The notes: generated by a model from the letters alone, not told the origin. A stretch of 64,000 nucleotides of DNA from Fredinandcohnia aciditolerans (GCA_003640645.1 QGHH01000026.1:1-64000); one strand, 5' to 3'. Shown: positions 17,295-27,464, numbered from the stretch's first letter. A program made the numbers and translations.

Positions 17295-18299
17295 TTAGCG
17301 ATATTTAATTCGCGGATCGATAACCGCATATAAAAGATCTACGATTAAATTGATAAAAACAAAGAAGGTTGCGACCACTAAAATACCTGACTGAATCACC
17401 GGGTAATCACGATAATTGATAGCTTCATAAATATATCTTCCAATTCCAGGCCAACCAAATATCGTTTCTGTTAAAATAGCTCCCCCAAGCAATAAACCTG
17501 TTTGTAAACCGATAACCGTTAAAACCGGGATGACTGCATTTTTCAAGGAGTGCTTGTACACGACCCAAAACATCTTGACTCCCTTTGCACGTGCCGTTCT
17601 TACGAAGTCTGAACGCATCACCTCAAGCATGCTGGAGCGTGTAATACGTGCGATTATTGCCATTGGAATGGTTGCTAGCGCGACACTCGGCAAGATTAAA
17701 TGCTTTAAGACCGTCACAAATTGATCAGTTCTCCCGTTAATCAGAGTATCTATTAAATAAAGACTGGTAATTGATTCAACAGGGTCACGTACATTTTCCC
17801 TGCCGGTGGTTGGTAATAAATCTAATTGAAGTGCAAATGCCCACTGCTCCATTAACCCTAGCCAAAAAATTGGCATCGATACACCGATTAAAGCAAGGAC
17901 CATCGCCGTGTAATCAAACCAAGAATTTTGAAACCAAGCGCTTATAATACCAGCGTTAACTCCTATTACAATTGCAATAATCATCGCAACAAGGGTTAAC
18001 TCAATTGTTGCTGCTAGATAGGGCCAAATTTCATCACTTATAGCCGTCTTCGTCCGAATAGATTCCCCTAAATCACCGGTCAAGAGGCCCTTGATGTACT
18101 CGAAATATTGAATGTACAAAGGTTGATCCAGACCAAGTTTTGATGTTAGCGCGGCAATGGCCTCCTCGGTAGCTCGCTGGCCAAGGATGATCTGTGCCGG
18201 ATTTCCTGGGATTAGATGAATAATTGAAAAGACAACGAGCGTCATGCCGATTAACACTGGAATGACCATTCCAATTCGTCGTAACGTATATGCGAACAA
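17295..18299 (-). CDS. Peptide ABC transporter permease, DppB/OppB type (TTG start)
   Basis: 334 residues. Six membrane helices; N-terminus LFAYTLRRIGMVIPVLIGMT and VFSIIHLIPGNPAQ are typical of DppB. The loop TARAKGVKMFWVVYKHSLKN is the coupling motif, and the C-terminus LIVDLLYAVIDPRIKY is canonical. The start is taken as TTG at 18299, six nucleotides after AGAGGTGAT; the ATG 75 nt upstream would add 25 residues atypical for the family. Confidence 0.9.
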   Translation of the reverse strand: MFAYTLRRIGMVIPVLIGMTLVVFSIIHLIPGNPAQIILGQRATEEAIAALTSKLGLDQPLYIQYFEYIKGLLTGDLGESIRTKTAISDEIWPYLAATIELTLVAMIIAIVIGVNAGIISAWFQNSWFDYTAMVLALIGVSMPIFWLGLMEQWAFALQLDLLPTTGRENVRDPVESITSLYLIDTLINGRTDQFVTVLKHLILPSVALATIPMAIIARITRSSMLEVMRSDFVRTARAKGVKMFWVVYKHSLKNAVIPVLTVIGLQTGLLLGGAILTETIFGWPGIGRYIYEAINYRDYPVIQSGILVVATFFVFINLIVDLLYAVIDPRIKYR

Positions 18300-18381
18300 G
18301 GTTATCACCTCTTTTGTAGGAAAAGTAGACGTCAAAGAGGAGAATAAATCTCCCCTTTGATATGTCTCAAACATTCATCTT

Positions 18382-20016
18382 TTACTCAAATTCAACCTTT
18401 GTTAAGATATCCGAACCAGTTGGATGTGGAAGCAATCCTTTTAGGTTTTTCTTTCCTGCCAGTAGTGGTGTTGAGTGAACCAATGGTGCCCATGGAGAAT
18501 CTTCATGGATAATTTCTTGGGCCTTTTTATACAATTCATTTCGTTGCTCTTGATCTGGAATGGTTTGGGCTTCAATTAAAATATCATGAAGCTCATCATT
18601 ACTGTAAAACGAATAGTTGTTGCTGCCGATGCTATCTTTATCTAATAACGTATAGATAAAGTTATCCGGGTCTCCATTGTCCCCAGTCCAACCTAACATG
18701 TAGGCATCAAATTCTCCTTTACTTGCTTGTTCCAAATACGTTCCCCAATCAACTGATTTAATTTCGGCCTTAACACCGATTTCAGCAAAACTTGATTGGA
18801 TGACCTCTGCAACCTTCATTCCATCAGGCATATATGGACGTGGAACAGGCATTGCCCAAAGCTCCATTTCAAACCCATCCGGATATCCTGCCTCAGCTAG
18901 TAATTCCTTCGCTTTTTCGAGATCATATGGGTATGGTTCAATATCATCGTTATATCCTTCTAATGCTGGTGGAAGTGGATTTTTAGCAGGCTCAGCAAGT
19001 CCGCCATAGAATGCTTCAATAATTCCCTCTTTATCAATCGCATGATTTAATGCCTGACGTACAAGTTTATTATCAAATGGTGGTCTAGTAACTGTAAAAC
19101 CTAAGTAACCAACATTCATGGAAGGTCGCTCAAATGTTTGTAAATCAGGGTTTCCTTCAATTTGGGTTAAATCTGAAGGGTTTACGCCATCCATCAAATC
19201 AATTTCACCTGCAAGTAATGCATTAAGGCGAGCTGAATTTTCTGGGATTGATCTGAAAATAATTTTCTCTAATTTCGGATAGCCTTCCATCCAATAATCG
19301 GTGTTCTTTTCTAATGTAATTCTGTCATTTTCTTTCCATTCAACAAATTTAAAAGGACCTGTACCTACTGGATTTTTCATAAAATCGCCACCGAATTTCT
19401 CGAGTGCAGCAGGGCTAGCAATACCGAATGGGGACATCGCAAGGTTCTTCAAGAAAGGAGCTTGTGGACGATTTAAGATAAATTTAACCGTAAAATCGTC
19501 TTCAGCAATTACTTCTTTTATCACATGACCTTCATCCCCTTTAAATCCTCCAAACATCGTGTAATAAGGGAATTGGTCAGCATCTCCATTCATCCAACGC
19601 TCAAAGTTCTTAACCACGGCATCTGCATTAAAATCCGTACCGTCATGGAATTTAACTCCTTCACGAAGCTTCAGTGTATATTCAAGCCCGTCTTCAGAAG
19701 GTGTCCATTCAGTTGCCAGACCTGGTTGTAAAGTTGTGTCTTGCTCACCATAGTTTATTAAGGTTTCAAAGATATTCACCGTTACCTTAAAGGTTTCCCC
19801 CTCCGTAGTTGAAATTGGATCTAGAGAAACAGAATCCCCACCACGACCAAATACAAGCTCTTTTTGCACTTCTCCTGTTGGAGTCTCTTCTTTTGGCTTA
19901 TCTCCCTCATTTTGATTTTCGCTTCCTTCTTCACTTCCTCCACTACAGCCTACTAAAGCTGTCGATATAAGGAGCAGGAATAAAATTGAGACTAGTATAC
20001 CTTTCCTCTTAAACAA
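18382..20016 (-). CDS. Peptide-binding lipoprotein, SBP family 5 (DppE/OppA type)
   Basis: 544 residues. Lipoprotein signal with lipobox LVGC (Cys near 24), acidic linker to ~50, then an SBP_bac_5 domain: LEYTLKLREGVKFHDGTDFNADAVV and PVGTGPFKFVEW are family hallmarks. Delivers oligopeptides or dipeptides to the permease pair; substrate range cannot be read from the sequence. The start codon is TTG at 20016 behind GGGGGAATTTCA. It sits between the ATPase and permease genes. Confidence 0.93.
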   Translation of the reverse strand: MFKRKGILVSILFLLLISTALVGCSGGSEEGSENQNEGDKPKEETPTGEVQKELVFGRGGDSVSLDPISTTEGETFKVTVNIFETLINYGEQDTTLQPGLATEWTPSEDGLEYTLKLREGVKFHDGTDFNADAVVKNFERWMNGDADQFPYYTMFGGFKGDEGHVIKEVIAEDDFTVKFILNRPQAPFLKNLAMSPFGIASPAALEKFGGDFMKNPVGTGPFKFVEWKENDRITLEKNTDYWMEGYPKLEKIIFRSIPENSARLNALLAGEIDLMDGVNPSDLTQIEGNPDLQTFERPSMNVGYLGFTVTRPPFDNKLVRQALNHAIDKEGIIEAFYGGLAEPAKNPLPPALEGYNDDIEPYPYDLEKAKELLAEAGYPDGFEMELWAMPVPRPYMPDGMKVAEVIQSSFAEIGVKAEIKSVDWGTYLEQASKGEFDAYMLGWTGDNGDPDNFIYTLLDKDSIGSNNYSFYSNDELHDILIEAQTIPDQEQRNELYKKAQEIIHEDSPWAPLVHSTPLLAGKKNLKGLLPHPTGSDILTKVEFE

Positions 20017-20062
20017 TGAAATTCCCCCTTGTAGCTTTTTTTATTATCATGAATGCTGCGAG

Positions 20063-21031
20063 TCATTCGTAGAGATGACAAGCAACAAAATGACCTTCTT
20101 CCACTTCCTTAAACTCTGGGCGTGTCGTCTTGCAAATATCCATGCAACTGTTGCATCTTGTGTGAAATGTACAACCTGCAGGTGGGTTTGATGGGCTTGG
20201 AATCTCCCCTGTGATTCCAACCGATTCATTTTTATAATCTGGGTCTGGAATTGGCACTGCTTCTAGCAAGCTTTTTGTATACGGATGTAAAGGCTTATTG
20301 TAAAGCTTCTCACTATCAGTCAATTCTATGATTCTTCCTAAATACATCACGCCCACTCTATCACTTATATGCCGCACTACCCCTAAATCATGTGCAATAA
20401 AAATGTAAGTGAGGTCATATTTCTTTTGCAAATCTTCCATAAGGTTTAATACCTGTGATTGAATCGACACATCGAGAGCGGAAACAGGCTCGTCTGCAAT
20501 AATAAGGGAAGGATTAGTCATTAATGCCTTTGCAATACCAATACGCTGTCGCTGCCCTCCACTAAACTGGTGCGGATATCGTTTTGCATGATAACTACTT
20601 AATCCTACGACCTCTAGCATTTCTTGAACTCTACGCTTTCGTTCCGTTTTATCACCAATTCCGTGAACAATAAGAGGCTCCTCTAGTATTTTTTCGACAG
20701 TATGCCTTGGATTTAGGGAAGCGTATGGATCTTGAAAAATAATTTGCATATCACGTCTGAGTTTCCTCATCTCTGATAATGATAGATTTGTAACATCTTG
20801 ATCATTAAATAGAACCTGACCTTCGGTTGGGTCTAAAAGTCGTAAGATAAGCCTTCCTGTTGTAGACTTTCCACACCCACTTTCTCCAACTATCCCTAGT
20901 GTTTCACCCTTATTCACAAAAAAGGAAAGTCCATCAACGGCCTTTACATCTCCAACTTTTTTTCCAAACACACCACCGTTAACCGGAAAATACTTTTTTA
21001 AATTATGGACTTGTAGTAAAGGCTGTGTCAT
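20063..21031 (-). CDS. Peptide ABC transporter ATPase, DppF/OppF type
   Basis: 322 residues. Walker A GESGCGKST, signature FSGGQRQR, Walker B LIIADEPVSALD and a C-terminal oligopeptide-ABC domain with three cysteines in CTFHTRCNSCMDIC, the likely iron-sulphur or metal-binding tail of this family. One of two ATPases driving import. The ATG at 21031 (MTQPLLQVHNLK) follows GAGGAGGAGAGCAATC and lies 29 nt inside the end of the previous gene; the longer reading to 21220 is out-of-family. Confidence 0.93.
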   Translation of the reverse strand: MTQPLLQVHNLKKYFPVNGGVFGKKVGDVKAVDGLSFFVNKGETLGIVGESGCGKSTTGRLILRLLDPTEGQVLFNDQDVTNLSLSEMRKLRRDMQIIFQDPYASLNPRHTVEKILEEPLIVHGIGDKTERKRRVQEMLEVVGLSSYHAKRYPHQFSGGQRQRIGIAKALMTNPSLIIADEPVSALDVSIQSQVLNLMEDLQKKYDLTYIFIAHDLGVVRHISDRVGVMYLGRIIELTDSEKLYNKPLHPYTKSLLEAVPIPDPDYKNESVGITGEIPSPSNPPAGCTFHTRCNSCMDICKTTRPEFKEVEEGHFVACHLYE

Positions 21032-22019
21032 GATTGCTCTCCTCCTCTCGAGTTTGCAAAAAACAGCGAACACGATGACCTCTATCATCAACCCTATAAA
21101 GCTCTGGATTTTCAGATGAGCATCTTTCAAATGCAAATTCACATCGCTCAGCAAAACGACACCCATGCCTGATTGAACCCGGCTTCGGTACATTTCCAGG
21201 AATTGAATAAAGGCGTTCATTCTTATTGCGAATATCAGGAACTGATTTTAATAATCCTTTCGTATATGGATGCTTCGGATTTTTAAAAATGGATGAGACT
21301 TCGCCTTCTTCCACAATCTTTCCGGCATACATGACAACCACTCGTTCACATATTTGCGCAACAACGCCTAAATCATGTGTTATGAGCATAATGGCAGTAT
21401 TCATCTCAACGTTCAATTCCTTCATTAGCTTCAAAATCTGTGATTGAATCGTAACGTCTAAGGCAGTTGTTGGCTCATCGGCGATTAATAGTTTTGGGTT
21501 GCATGCCATCGCCATTGCAATCATTACTCTTTGACGCATACCTCCAGATAATTGGTGGGGATATTCCTCCATTAATTCCTCTGCACGCGGAAGGCCGACA
21601 CGTTTCATAATTTCAATTGCCTTTAAACGGGATTTCTTTTTATCCCATTTCCTATGTATCTTTATCCCCTCTATCATTTGGTTACCGATTGTAAATAAAG
21701 GATTGAGAGAAGTCATGGGTTCCTGAAAAATCATCGCGATTTCATTTCCCCTAATTTGACGCATCTTTTTCTCAGAGTAATGGATGATATTTTCACCATT
21801 AAAAATAATTTCACCACCGACAACTTTGCCAGGAGGATTGGGAACTAGTCCCATTATCGATAAGGATGTGACACTTTTCCCGCAACCTGATTCTCCAACT
21901 ACCCCGAGAATCTCCCCTTCTTTTATATGAAAGTCTATGTTGTCAACCGCTGGTATTTCTCCTTCATCAGTAAAAAATGAGGTGCGTAAACCTTTTACCT
22001 CAATTATTTTTTCCCCCAT
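21003..22019 (-). CDS. Peptide ABC transporter ATPase, DppD/OppD type
   Basis: 338 residues. Walker A GESGCGKSV, signature LSGGMRQR, Walker B LLIADEPTTALD, H-loop ITHDLGVV, and the C-terminal oligopeptide-ABC extension with GCRFAERCEFAFERC. First gene of the importer operon; the following ATPase gene overlaps its end by 29 nt, out of frame. No promoter is obvious upstream. Confidence 0.93.
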   Translation of the reverse strand: MGEKIIEVKGLRTSFFTDEGEIPAVDNIDFHIKEGEILGVVGESGCGKSVTSLSIMGLVPNPPGKVVGGEIIFNGENIIHYSEKKMRQIRGNEIAMIFQEPMTSLNPLFTIGNQMIEGIKIHRKWDKKKSRLKAIEIMKRVGLPRAEELMEEYPHQLSGGMRQRVMIAMAMACNPKLLIADEPTTALDVTIQSQILKLMKELNVEMNTAIMLITHDLGVVAQICERVVVMYAGKIVEEGEVSSIFKNPKHPYTKGLLKSVPDIRNKNERLYSIPGNVPKPGSIRHGCRFAERCEFAFERCSSENPELYRVDDRGHRVRCFLQTREEESNHDTAFTTSP

Positions 22020-22317
22020 CTATCACACCTGCCTTTACAAGAAGTTTTATTAAAAAGGTGGACGAATTATTACAACAATGTAAAAAAAAGGCCACGAGAA
22101 ACGAAGGAATTTTCTCCTATAATTCGACAGGATTTCCCTGGAAATAACAACAGGATTTCATTCAAAGTAGATACCTGTCGAAACTGAAGATAAAAAAAGA
22201 CACGGAAGTTTATCCACGGGTTCCGTTTTGAAATAATAACCGACCAATTATCAAATCAATAGGCATACGTATTTCTAAAGTGTAGTAACAGTTAAAATCA
22301 TAGTCAAAAAAGCTGAG
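22020..22317. other. Intergenic region upstream of the peptide importer
   Basis: AT-rich, contains two related stretches GACAGGATTTCCC and AACAGGATTTCATT (22124-22160). No ORF with a ribosome binding site, no convincing promoter or RNA motif was found. Confidence 0.4.
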
Positions 22318-23350
22318 TCTACGGACAAATGAAGGTGAAGTAGATTCGGACATCAGTAGGCAAAATCCACACGAGTTTGTCCGAAGTTTAGATATCTTCA
22401 GACAAGGGAAGCCGAAATCAGCGCGAGGGTGTCCGATGTTTGGGGATCTTCAGACAAAGTAATGCGAAACCAGTGAGAGTGTGTCCGAAGTTTGGGGATC
22501 TTCAGACAAAGTAATGCGAAACCAGTGAGAGTGTGTCCGAAGTTTGGGGATCTTCAGACAAGGGAACGCGAAATCAGCACGAGTGTGCCCGGAGTTTGGG
22601 GATCTTCAGACAAGGGAACGCGAAATCAGCGCGAGTGTGTCCGATGTTTAGATATCTTCAGACAAGAGAACGCGAAACCAGTGAGAGTTTGTCCGAAGTT
22701 TAGATATCTTCAGACAAGGGAACGCGAAATCAGCGCGAGTGTGTCCGAAGTTTAGATATCTTCAGACAAGGGAAGCCGAAATCAGCGCGAGGGTGTCCGA
22801 AGTTTGGGGATCTTCAGACAAGGGAACGCGAAATCAGCGCGAGTGTGTCCGAAGTTTGAGGATCTTCAGACAAAGTAATGCGAAACCAGTGAGAGTGTGT
22901 CCGAAGTTTAGATATCTTCAGACAAGGGAACGCGAAATCAGCGCGAGTGTGTCCGAAGTTTAGATATCTTCAGACAAGAGAACGTGAAACCAGTGAGAGT
23001 GTGTCCGAAGTTTAGATATCTTCAGACAAGGGAATGCGAAATCAGCGCGAGTGTGTCCGAAGTTTAGATATCTTCGGACAAGGGAACGCGAAACCAGTGA
23101 GAGTGTGTCCGAAGGTCAAGTAGCTTCGGACATAGGTCGGCAAAATCCACGCGAGTATGTCCAATGTTTGGCCATCTTCAGACAAAGGAAGGCAGAATCA
23201 GTGCGGGGGTGTCCGAAGGTGAAGTAACTTCGGACAAGGATTAGCAAATTCCACGCGAGTATGTCCAATGTTTGGCGATCTTCAGACAAAGGAAGGCAGA
23301 ATCAGTGCAGGGGTGTCCGAAGGTGAAGTAGATTGGCAAAATCTGCTCGC
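22318..23350. repeat. Tandem array B: about twenty 52-bp units
   Basis: About 20 units with a period of 52 bp, well conserved from 22376 to 23104 and more divergent at both ends. Each unit contains the imperfect palindrome TGTCCGAAG-N9-CTTCAGACA followed by a GC-richer part such as GGAACGCGAAATCAGCGCGA. Later units alternate between two variants (TCCGAAGGTGAAGTA and TCCAATGTTTGG types). Open frames through the array follow the period and have no initiation signals. The array lies between the peptide importer and ygaD. Confidence 0.9.
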
Positions 23351-23400
23351 GTGTGTCAGAAACCAAGTAATTCCTTTAATATTAGGCGTTAATTTATCAA

Positions 23401-23437
23401 AAAAATTAAAGCGTGAATTCATAGGTGAATTCACGCT
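23401..23437 (-). terminator. Intrinsic terminator of ygaD
   Basis: Perfect 12-bp stem AGCGTGAATTCA/TGAATTCACGCT with a 4-nt loop, followed on the minus strand by TTTAATTTTT. Confidence 0.85.
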
Positions 23438-23504
23438 AAAAAATATATTGTGTTTTATGTTCTGATCCCTGAATTGGAATCTGTTAATGTATTCCCTGTC
23501 TTCC

Positions 23505-25256
23505 TTAATCATCAAGTTGTTGTACTTGGAATAGGTTGAAATAATGTCCTTTTTGGCTCATTAATTCGGCATGCGTTCCGACTTCTACGATTTCACCATG
23601 CTCTATTAAGACAATTTTATCGGCATGTGTAATCGTTGATAACCGATGTGCAACGATAAACGTAGTACGATTTTTTGCTAATTCTTCTAATGATTCCTGA
23701 ATGAGGTGTTCACTTTCCAGATCCAATGCTGAAGTTGCTTCATCCCAGATTAATAATGGCGGATTTTTTAAGAATACGCGAGCAATTGCAATTCGTTGTT
23801 TTTGTCCACCAGACAGCTTTACGCCTCGTTCCCCTACTTTTGTATCATACCCTTGAGGGAGATTTTCGATAAATTCATGGGCATTAGCAGCTTTAGCTGC
23901 TTCAATAACTTCTTCGTCAGTTGCACCTGGTTTACCCAGCAGAATATTATGCTTGACGGATTCACTAAATAAAAAAGTGTCCTGATGGACCATACCAATT
24001 TTATCACGAAGACTTCTTACCTTAAAAGAACGAATATCCGTCCCATCTAATAAGATTCTTCCTCCAGTTACATCGTAGAATCTTGGTATTAAGCTGACCA
24101 GTGTCGACTTTCCTCCACCACTCATTCCGACCAGAGCAACTGTTTCTCCACTTTGAATGTTAAGATTAATATCCTTTAGAACGACTTGATCGTCGTCATC
24201 ATCACCATATGAAAATGTTACATTTTCAAAACTCATGTTTCCAGCTACATTTTTACATTCAATCGCATTCGGCAGGTCGACGATATCATACTTTTCATCT
24301 ATAAATTCAAATACACGATCCATCGAAGCAAGGGCTTGTGTTAATGTTGTTGATGAGTTTACAAGTCGTCTTAACGGGTTATAGAGTCGATCAATATAAG
24401 CGACAAACGCAACCAAAGTTCCGACTGTTAAATCACCTTGAATCACTTGAAAGCCTGCATACCCGATGACAAGCAATGGAGCGATATCTGTTATCGTATT
24501 AACGACAGCAAAGGTTTTTGCATTCCAGCTTGTATGGTCTAATGCCTTTTGTAGAAAATTGCTGTTTTGTTTATCAAAGAGCCTTTGTTCATGATCTTCA
24601 ATTGCAAAACTTCGGATAACAGGAATCCCTTGCACACGTTCATGAAGATACCCTTGTACCTCTGCCAATGCCTGTGATCTTGATCTTGTAAGATGGCGAA
24701 GTCTGCCATAAAAATACTTAATCGAAAATCCATAGAGTGGAAACAAAATAATAGAAACGATCGTTAATGGAATGTCGAGCGTTAACATAATCCCAATTGC
24801 AATAAAAATTGTAAACAGATCAAGCCATAAGTTCATTAATCCTGTAATGACAAATGTTTTCGTTTGCTCCACATCATGAATAACCCTGGATATTACTTCA
24901 CCCGCTCGTGTATTGGCATAATACCTTAGACTTAGCTTTTGTATATGATCAAAAAGCTGGTCACGGATATCATAGAGGATTTTACTACCGACCCACTGTG
25001 CATAATATTGACGATAATATTCTACAGGTGGTCGCAGTACAAGAAAAATAAATAACATGATTCCCATCGCTAGGAAAAGCTTCGATAGTTTATCATCTTG
25101 GGTAAGATCTGCAGCGATGACATCATCCAATACATATTTCAGTAATAGTGGAGTGAGCATTGGAATCGAGAATTTTATGATACCAATGATAATTGTGATA
25201 AAGATTTGAAACCGGTACGGCTTCACAAATTTCATATAACGTCTAGTACTCCCCAA
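23505..25256 (-). CDS. ygaD: ABC multidrug-type transporter, fused permease-ATPase (YgaD-like)
   Basis: 583 residues. Six-helix exporter membrane domain (residues ~15-310) and a nucleotide-binding domain (~335-580) with Walker [10 protein letters not shown], signature LSGGQKQR, Walker [13 protein letters not shown] and H-loop VAHRLSTI. Works as a homodimer or heterodimer in the cytoplasmic membrane; substrate unknown. Size and position next to ygaE and ygaC agree with B. subtilis YgaD. Walker A has GGGKST rather than GSGKST, a tolerated variation. Confidence 0.92.
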   Translation of the reverse strand: MGSTRRYMKFVKPYRFQIFITIIIGIIKFSIPMLTPLLLKYVLDDVIAADLTQDDKLSKLFLAMGIMLFIFLVLRPPVEYYRQYYAQWVGSKILYDIRDQLFDHIQKLSLRYYANTRAGEVISRVIHDVEQTKTFVITGLMNLWLDLFTIFIAIGIMLTLDIPLTIVSIILFPLYGFSIKYFYGRLRHLTRSRSQALAEVQGYLHERVQGIPVIRSFAIEDHEQRLFDKQNSNFLQKALDHTSWNAKTFAVVNTITDIAPLLVIGYAGFQVIQGDLTVGTLVAFVAYIDRLYNPLRRLVNSSTTLTQALASMDRVFEFIDEKYDIVDLPNAIECKNVAGNMSFENVTFSYGDDDDDQVVLKDINLNIQSGETVALVGMSGGGKSTLVSLIPRFYDVTGGRILLDGTDIRSFKVRSLRDKIGMVHQDTFLFSESVKHNILLGKPGATDEEVIEAAKAANAHEFIENLPQGYDTKVGERGVKLSGGQKQRIAIARVFLKNPPLLIWDEATSALDLESEHLIQESLEELAKNRTTFIVAHRLSTITHADKIVLIEHGEIVEVGTHAELMSQKGHYFNLFQVQQLDD

Positions 25257-25321
25257 TCCCCTGACCTTCCTTCTAGTTGTTGTACAATCAATTACCCGAA
25301 AAACAATCGGGTTAAAATTTG

Positions 25322-25350
25322 AAAACCTGTTGTTATTTTCAACAGGTTTT
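25322..25350 (-). terminator. Possible terminator of ygaC
   Basis: AAAACCTGTTG/CAACAGGTTTT stem with a 7-nt loop between ygaC and ygaD. The minus-strand side continues CAAATTTTAA, only a weak T-tract. Confidence 0.5.
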
Positions 25351-25366
25351 AGAGGTTATTCAATTG

Positions 25367-25549
25367 CGCCTTTACATATTTGCGCGCAGATTTTTAGGCC
25401 CACACGATGTCGGTCACAAAGATGTTGCCACAGGAAGTGGCGGTTTTAGTCTTTGATTTATTGCTCGAAAAAAATTCATAAAAATCTGTGGCATCAGCCG
25501 GAGGCTTAACATTATTCAATAGAAGTTGGGACTTCTACTGAATAATGTT
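25367..25549. repeat. Structured dispersed repeat, family G, copy 2, with nested element-H fragment
   Basis: Has the family G core (TTTGCGCGCAGATTTTTA ... GGCATCAGCCGGAGGC) and terminal inverted repeats AACATTATTCA (25508-25518) and TGAATAATGTT (25539-25549). In the hairpin loop region (25400-25450) it carries GCCACAGGAAGTGGC, the element-H hairpin in reverse. Its right end supplies the ygaC stop codon. Confidence 0.7.
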
Positions 25550-26078
25550 AACTTCGATAGGTTAGATAGCGCTCGTACCAGATATCAATAAAATCCGGTG
25601 CAAATGGACCTTTACGCCCACGAATCCATTGGATAAGCTTGTCCACATTATTTTTTAATATCTTATCGATGACATCAGGATAATTCATTTCACGACGATG
25701 CTTTTCATACTCATCCTCGTCTAATAAAATAAATGTCATATCTGGAAATACCTTTATATCCAAGTCATAATCGATATATTTCAATGCTTCATCATCGGAA
25801 ATAAACGGTGAACTGATATTACAATAATAATAAACCCCATCCTCGCGTATCATTCCGATAATATTAAACCAATGGCGCGCATGAAAATAACATATAGCCG
25901 GTTCACGTGTAATCCAAGTCCGACCGTCGGACTCTGTTACAGTTGTGCGGTCATTTCCACCTATAACTATGCTTTGTGTACCTTTAAGCACTCTTGTTTC
26001 TTCCCAAACACGGTGAATATGGCCATTATGTTTATAACTATGGATTTGTATTTTATCTCCTTCCATGGGAATACCCAT
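25548..26078 (-). CDS. ygaC: DUF402/Ntdp-family nucleoside di-/triphosphatase (YgaC-like)
   Basis: 176 residues. Matches B. subtilis YgaC in length and over almost the whole sequence as I recall it ([79 protein letters not shown]). Family members hydrolyse nucleoside di- and triphosphates with divalent metals; acidic residues in the YDLDIKV and LDEDEYEKH region are candidate ligands. The physiological role in this organism is inferred from family. Final TAA lies in the end of a family G repeat. Confidence 0.9.
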   Translation of the reverse strand: MGIPMEGDKIQIHSYKHNGHIHRVWEETRVLKGTQSIVIGGNDRTTVTESDGRTWITREPAICYFHARHWFNIIGMIREDGVYYYCNISSPFISDDEALKYIDYDLDIKVFPDMTFILLDEDEYEKHRREMNYPDVIDKILKNNVDKLIQWIRGRKGPFAPDFIDIWYERYLTYRS

Positions 26079-26256
26079 TCTCTCTCCCTACTTTCACTTT
26101 GGGCAGCTTTGTCTTATACATTTCTAGATCTTCCAAAATTTGATATAGATTTTGTATTTTATTCGATAGGTTTAATGCCGAACTCCCATATCGAACGTAT
26201 AAAAACAAAGAAAAACCTTTTTCTATTATTATAACGGTTAGTCCCGTTTTTTAAAA

Positions 26257-26292
26257 CAAAAGAGCCATCGTTATTTTTCGATGACTCTTTTA
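26257..26292 (-). terminator. Intrinsic terminator of ygaB
   Basis: AAAAGAG-x2-ATCG pairs with CGAT-x2-CTCTTTT around an 8-nt loop; the minus strand continues GTTTTAA. Confidence 0.75.
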
Positions 26293-26302
26293 CGCAACAT
26301 AT

Positions 26303-26557
26303 TTAGACAGTTTGATGGATTTTGCCTTGATAGGATCGAATAACTTCTTCAGTTTGTTGCTGGAATAAGTCATGGATCTGCGTTAGCTCATCTTGCATAC
26401 GTTTTATCTCTTCTTGGATTGGCTGGAGTTCCGTTTCTTTTTGAAGTTCTAAAACTTGCTTTTCTAGTTCTTGGCATCTTTCAATTTCAGATTGAATGAA
26501 AAGTAGCTTATCCATTGTTTTTAACTGTTCACCAACAAGGGCATTAAAATCGCTCAT
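26303..26557 (-). CDS. ygaB: YgaB-like coiled-coil protein
   Basis: 84 residues, almost entirely predicted coiled coil rich in Glu, Gln and Leu (heptads from ~10 to 75), no membrane segment. Function unknown. Position between sspE and ygaC equals that of B. subtilis ygaB. Two consecutive ATGs follow AGGAGG; the second (26557) has the better 8-nt spacing, the first lies at 26560. Confidence 0.8.
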   Translation of the reverse strand: MSDFNALVGEQLKTMDKLLFIQSEIERCQELEKQVLELQKETELQPIQEEIKRMQDELTQIHDLFQQQTEEVIRSYQGKIHQTV

Positions 26558-26734
26558 CATGTGATCCTCCTAATTGTCTATGAACTATTATTATTGTTAT
26601 AACCTATTATTTCTGGAAATAGACTCAATTTCCTTTGTCTATGTATGTAGTTATATAGGAGGTTTTGTCAAACAATCAAGGAAGGTCGTTGGCTAGCGGT
26701 TCATTGTTTGATTTTTAGGATATTATCGATTTTA

Positions 26735-27048
26735 TGAAAGACTTTACGATGGGGCCTTCTCTCCGTTCCGGACTTCATCCATCTTATGAAAGACTTTACG
26801 TTGGTGACTCCCCTCATTCGGGACTTCATCCCCTTTATGAAGGACCTTACACTGATGACCTCCCTCCGTTCCGGACTTCATCCCCTTTATGAAGGACCTT
26901 ACACTGATGACTTCCCTCCGGTCGGGACTTCATCCTCTTTATGAAGGACCTTACACTAATGACTTCCCTCCGATGGGGACTTCATCCTCCTTAAAAGACT
27001 TTACGATGGCGACTTCCCCCCGTTCGGGACTTCATCAGCCTCCTTCAT
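26735..27048. repeat. Tandem array C: six 52-bp units
   Basis: Six units of 51-52 bp of the form ATGAAGGACCTTACACTGAT ... GGGACTTCATC. Each has ATGAAG-type and CTTCAT-type ends that can pair within a unit or across the junction to the next. It shares ATGAA(A/G)GACTTTAC and TTCGGG-CTTCAT with array D at 61795, so both belong to one family. Located between ygaB and the sspE terminator. Confidence 0.85.
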
Positions 27049-27069
27049 CCAACTCAAAAAAGAAAAAGG

Positions 27070-27102
27070 AAAACACTTCCCGACGAATACGGGAAGTGTT
27101 TT
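27070..27102 (-). terminator. Intrinsic terminator of sspE
   Basis: Perfect 13-bp stem AAAACACTTCCCG/CGGGAAGTGTTTT with a 7-nt loop; minus strand continues CCTTTTTCTTTTTT. Confidence 0.9.
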
Positions 27103-27130
27103 GGGTAAAGCAGTAAGTATTTTGATTATA

Positions 27131-27307
27131 TTAGCCTTGGCCTTTGTTAGACTGAGACTGTTGGTTTTGACGTCTTACTTCTTGAGCGTTTGTTTCGCTA
27201 GCAAACTCAGTACCGAATTGACCACCAGCACCTTGAGATTGAGCGTTTTGTTGTCTAACTTGTTGTACGTTAGTTCCAGCTGAAGTTTTGTTTGGTTGTT
27301 TAGCCAT
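27131..27307 (-). CDS. sspE: Gamma-type small acid-soluble spore protein
   Basis: 58 residues, Gln/Asn/Ala-rich with a duplicated motif (TNVQQVRQQNAQSQG and TNAQEVRRQNQQSQS) separated by GGQFGTEFASE, the site cleaved by the germination protease in this family. Gamma SASPs are an amino-acid store in the spore core and do not bind DNA. Shorter than B. subtilis SspE. The ATG at 27307 (MAKQPNKTSAG) follows GGAGGTGATTACA. Expected to be transcribed by sigma-G; I could not place its -10 and -35 with confidence. Confidence 0.93.
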   Translation of the reverse strand: MAKQPNKTSAGTNVQQVRQQNAQSQGAGGQFGTEFASETNAQEVRRQNQQSQSNKGQG

Positions 27308-27464
27308 TGTAATCACCTCCACGACAATTAATTTGTCCTAGAAAGGAATTTAATATCCATAAAAAATATTATTTAAAAATAGGATATTTTTACATACTTT
27401 GGATAATCTTATTAATTGAACATAGTGAAACTAATATGATGTTCAAAAAGGAGGGTAATTGAAG

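Noticed and set aside
20063-21220. Longer start for the DppF-type ATPase (to 21220)
   Set aside because: The extra 63 residues are read from inside the upstream ATPase gene and lack family similarity; ATG 21031 has a strong ribosome binding site.
22318-23350. CRISPR array
   Set aside because: Whole 52-bp units are conserved; there is no constant repeat alternating with unique spacers, and no cas gene in the window. The same applies to arrays A, C and D.
22492-23465. Several open frames on the plus strand inside array B (for example 22492-22755 and 22739-22963)
   Set aside because: They arise because the 52-bp units repeat the same codons; there is no ribosome binding site, and the frames break wherever a unit has an indel.
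26889-27116. 75-residue plus-strand frame in array C
   Set aside because: Created by tandem units and the sspE terminator; no initiation signals.
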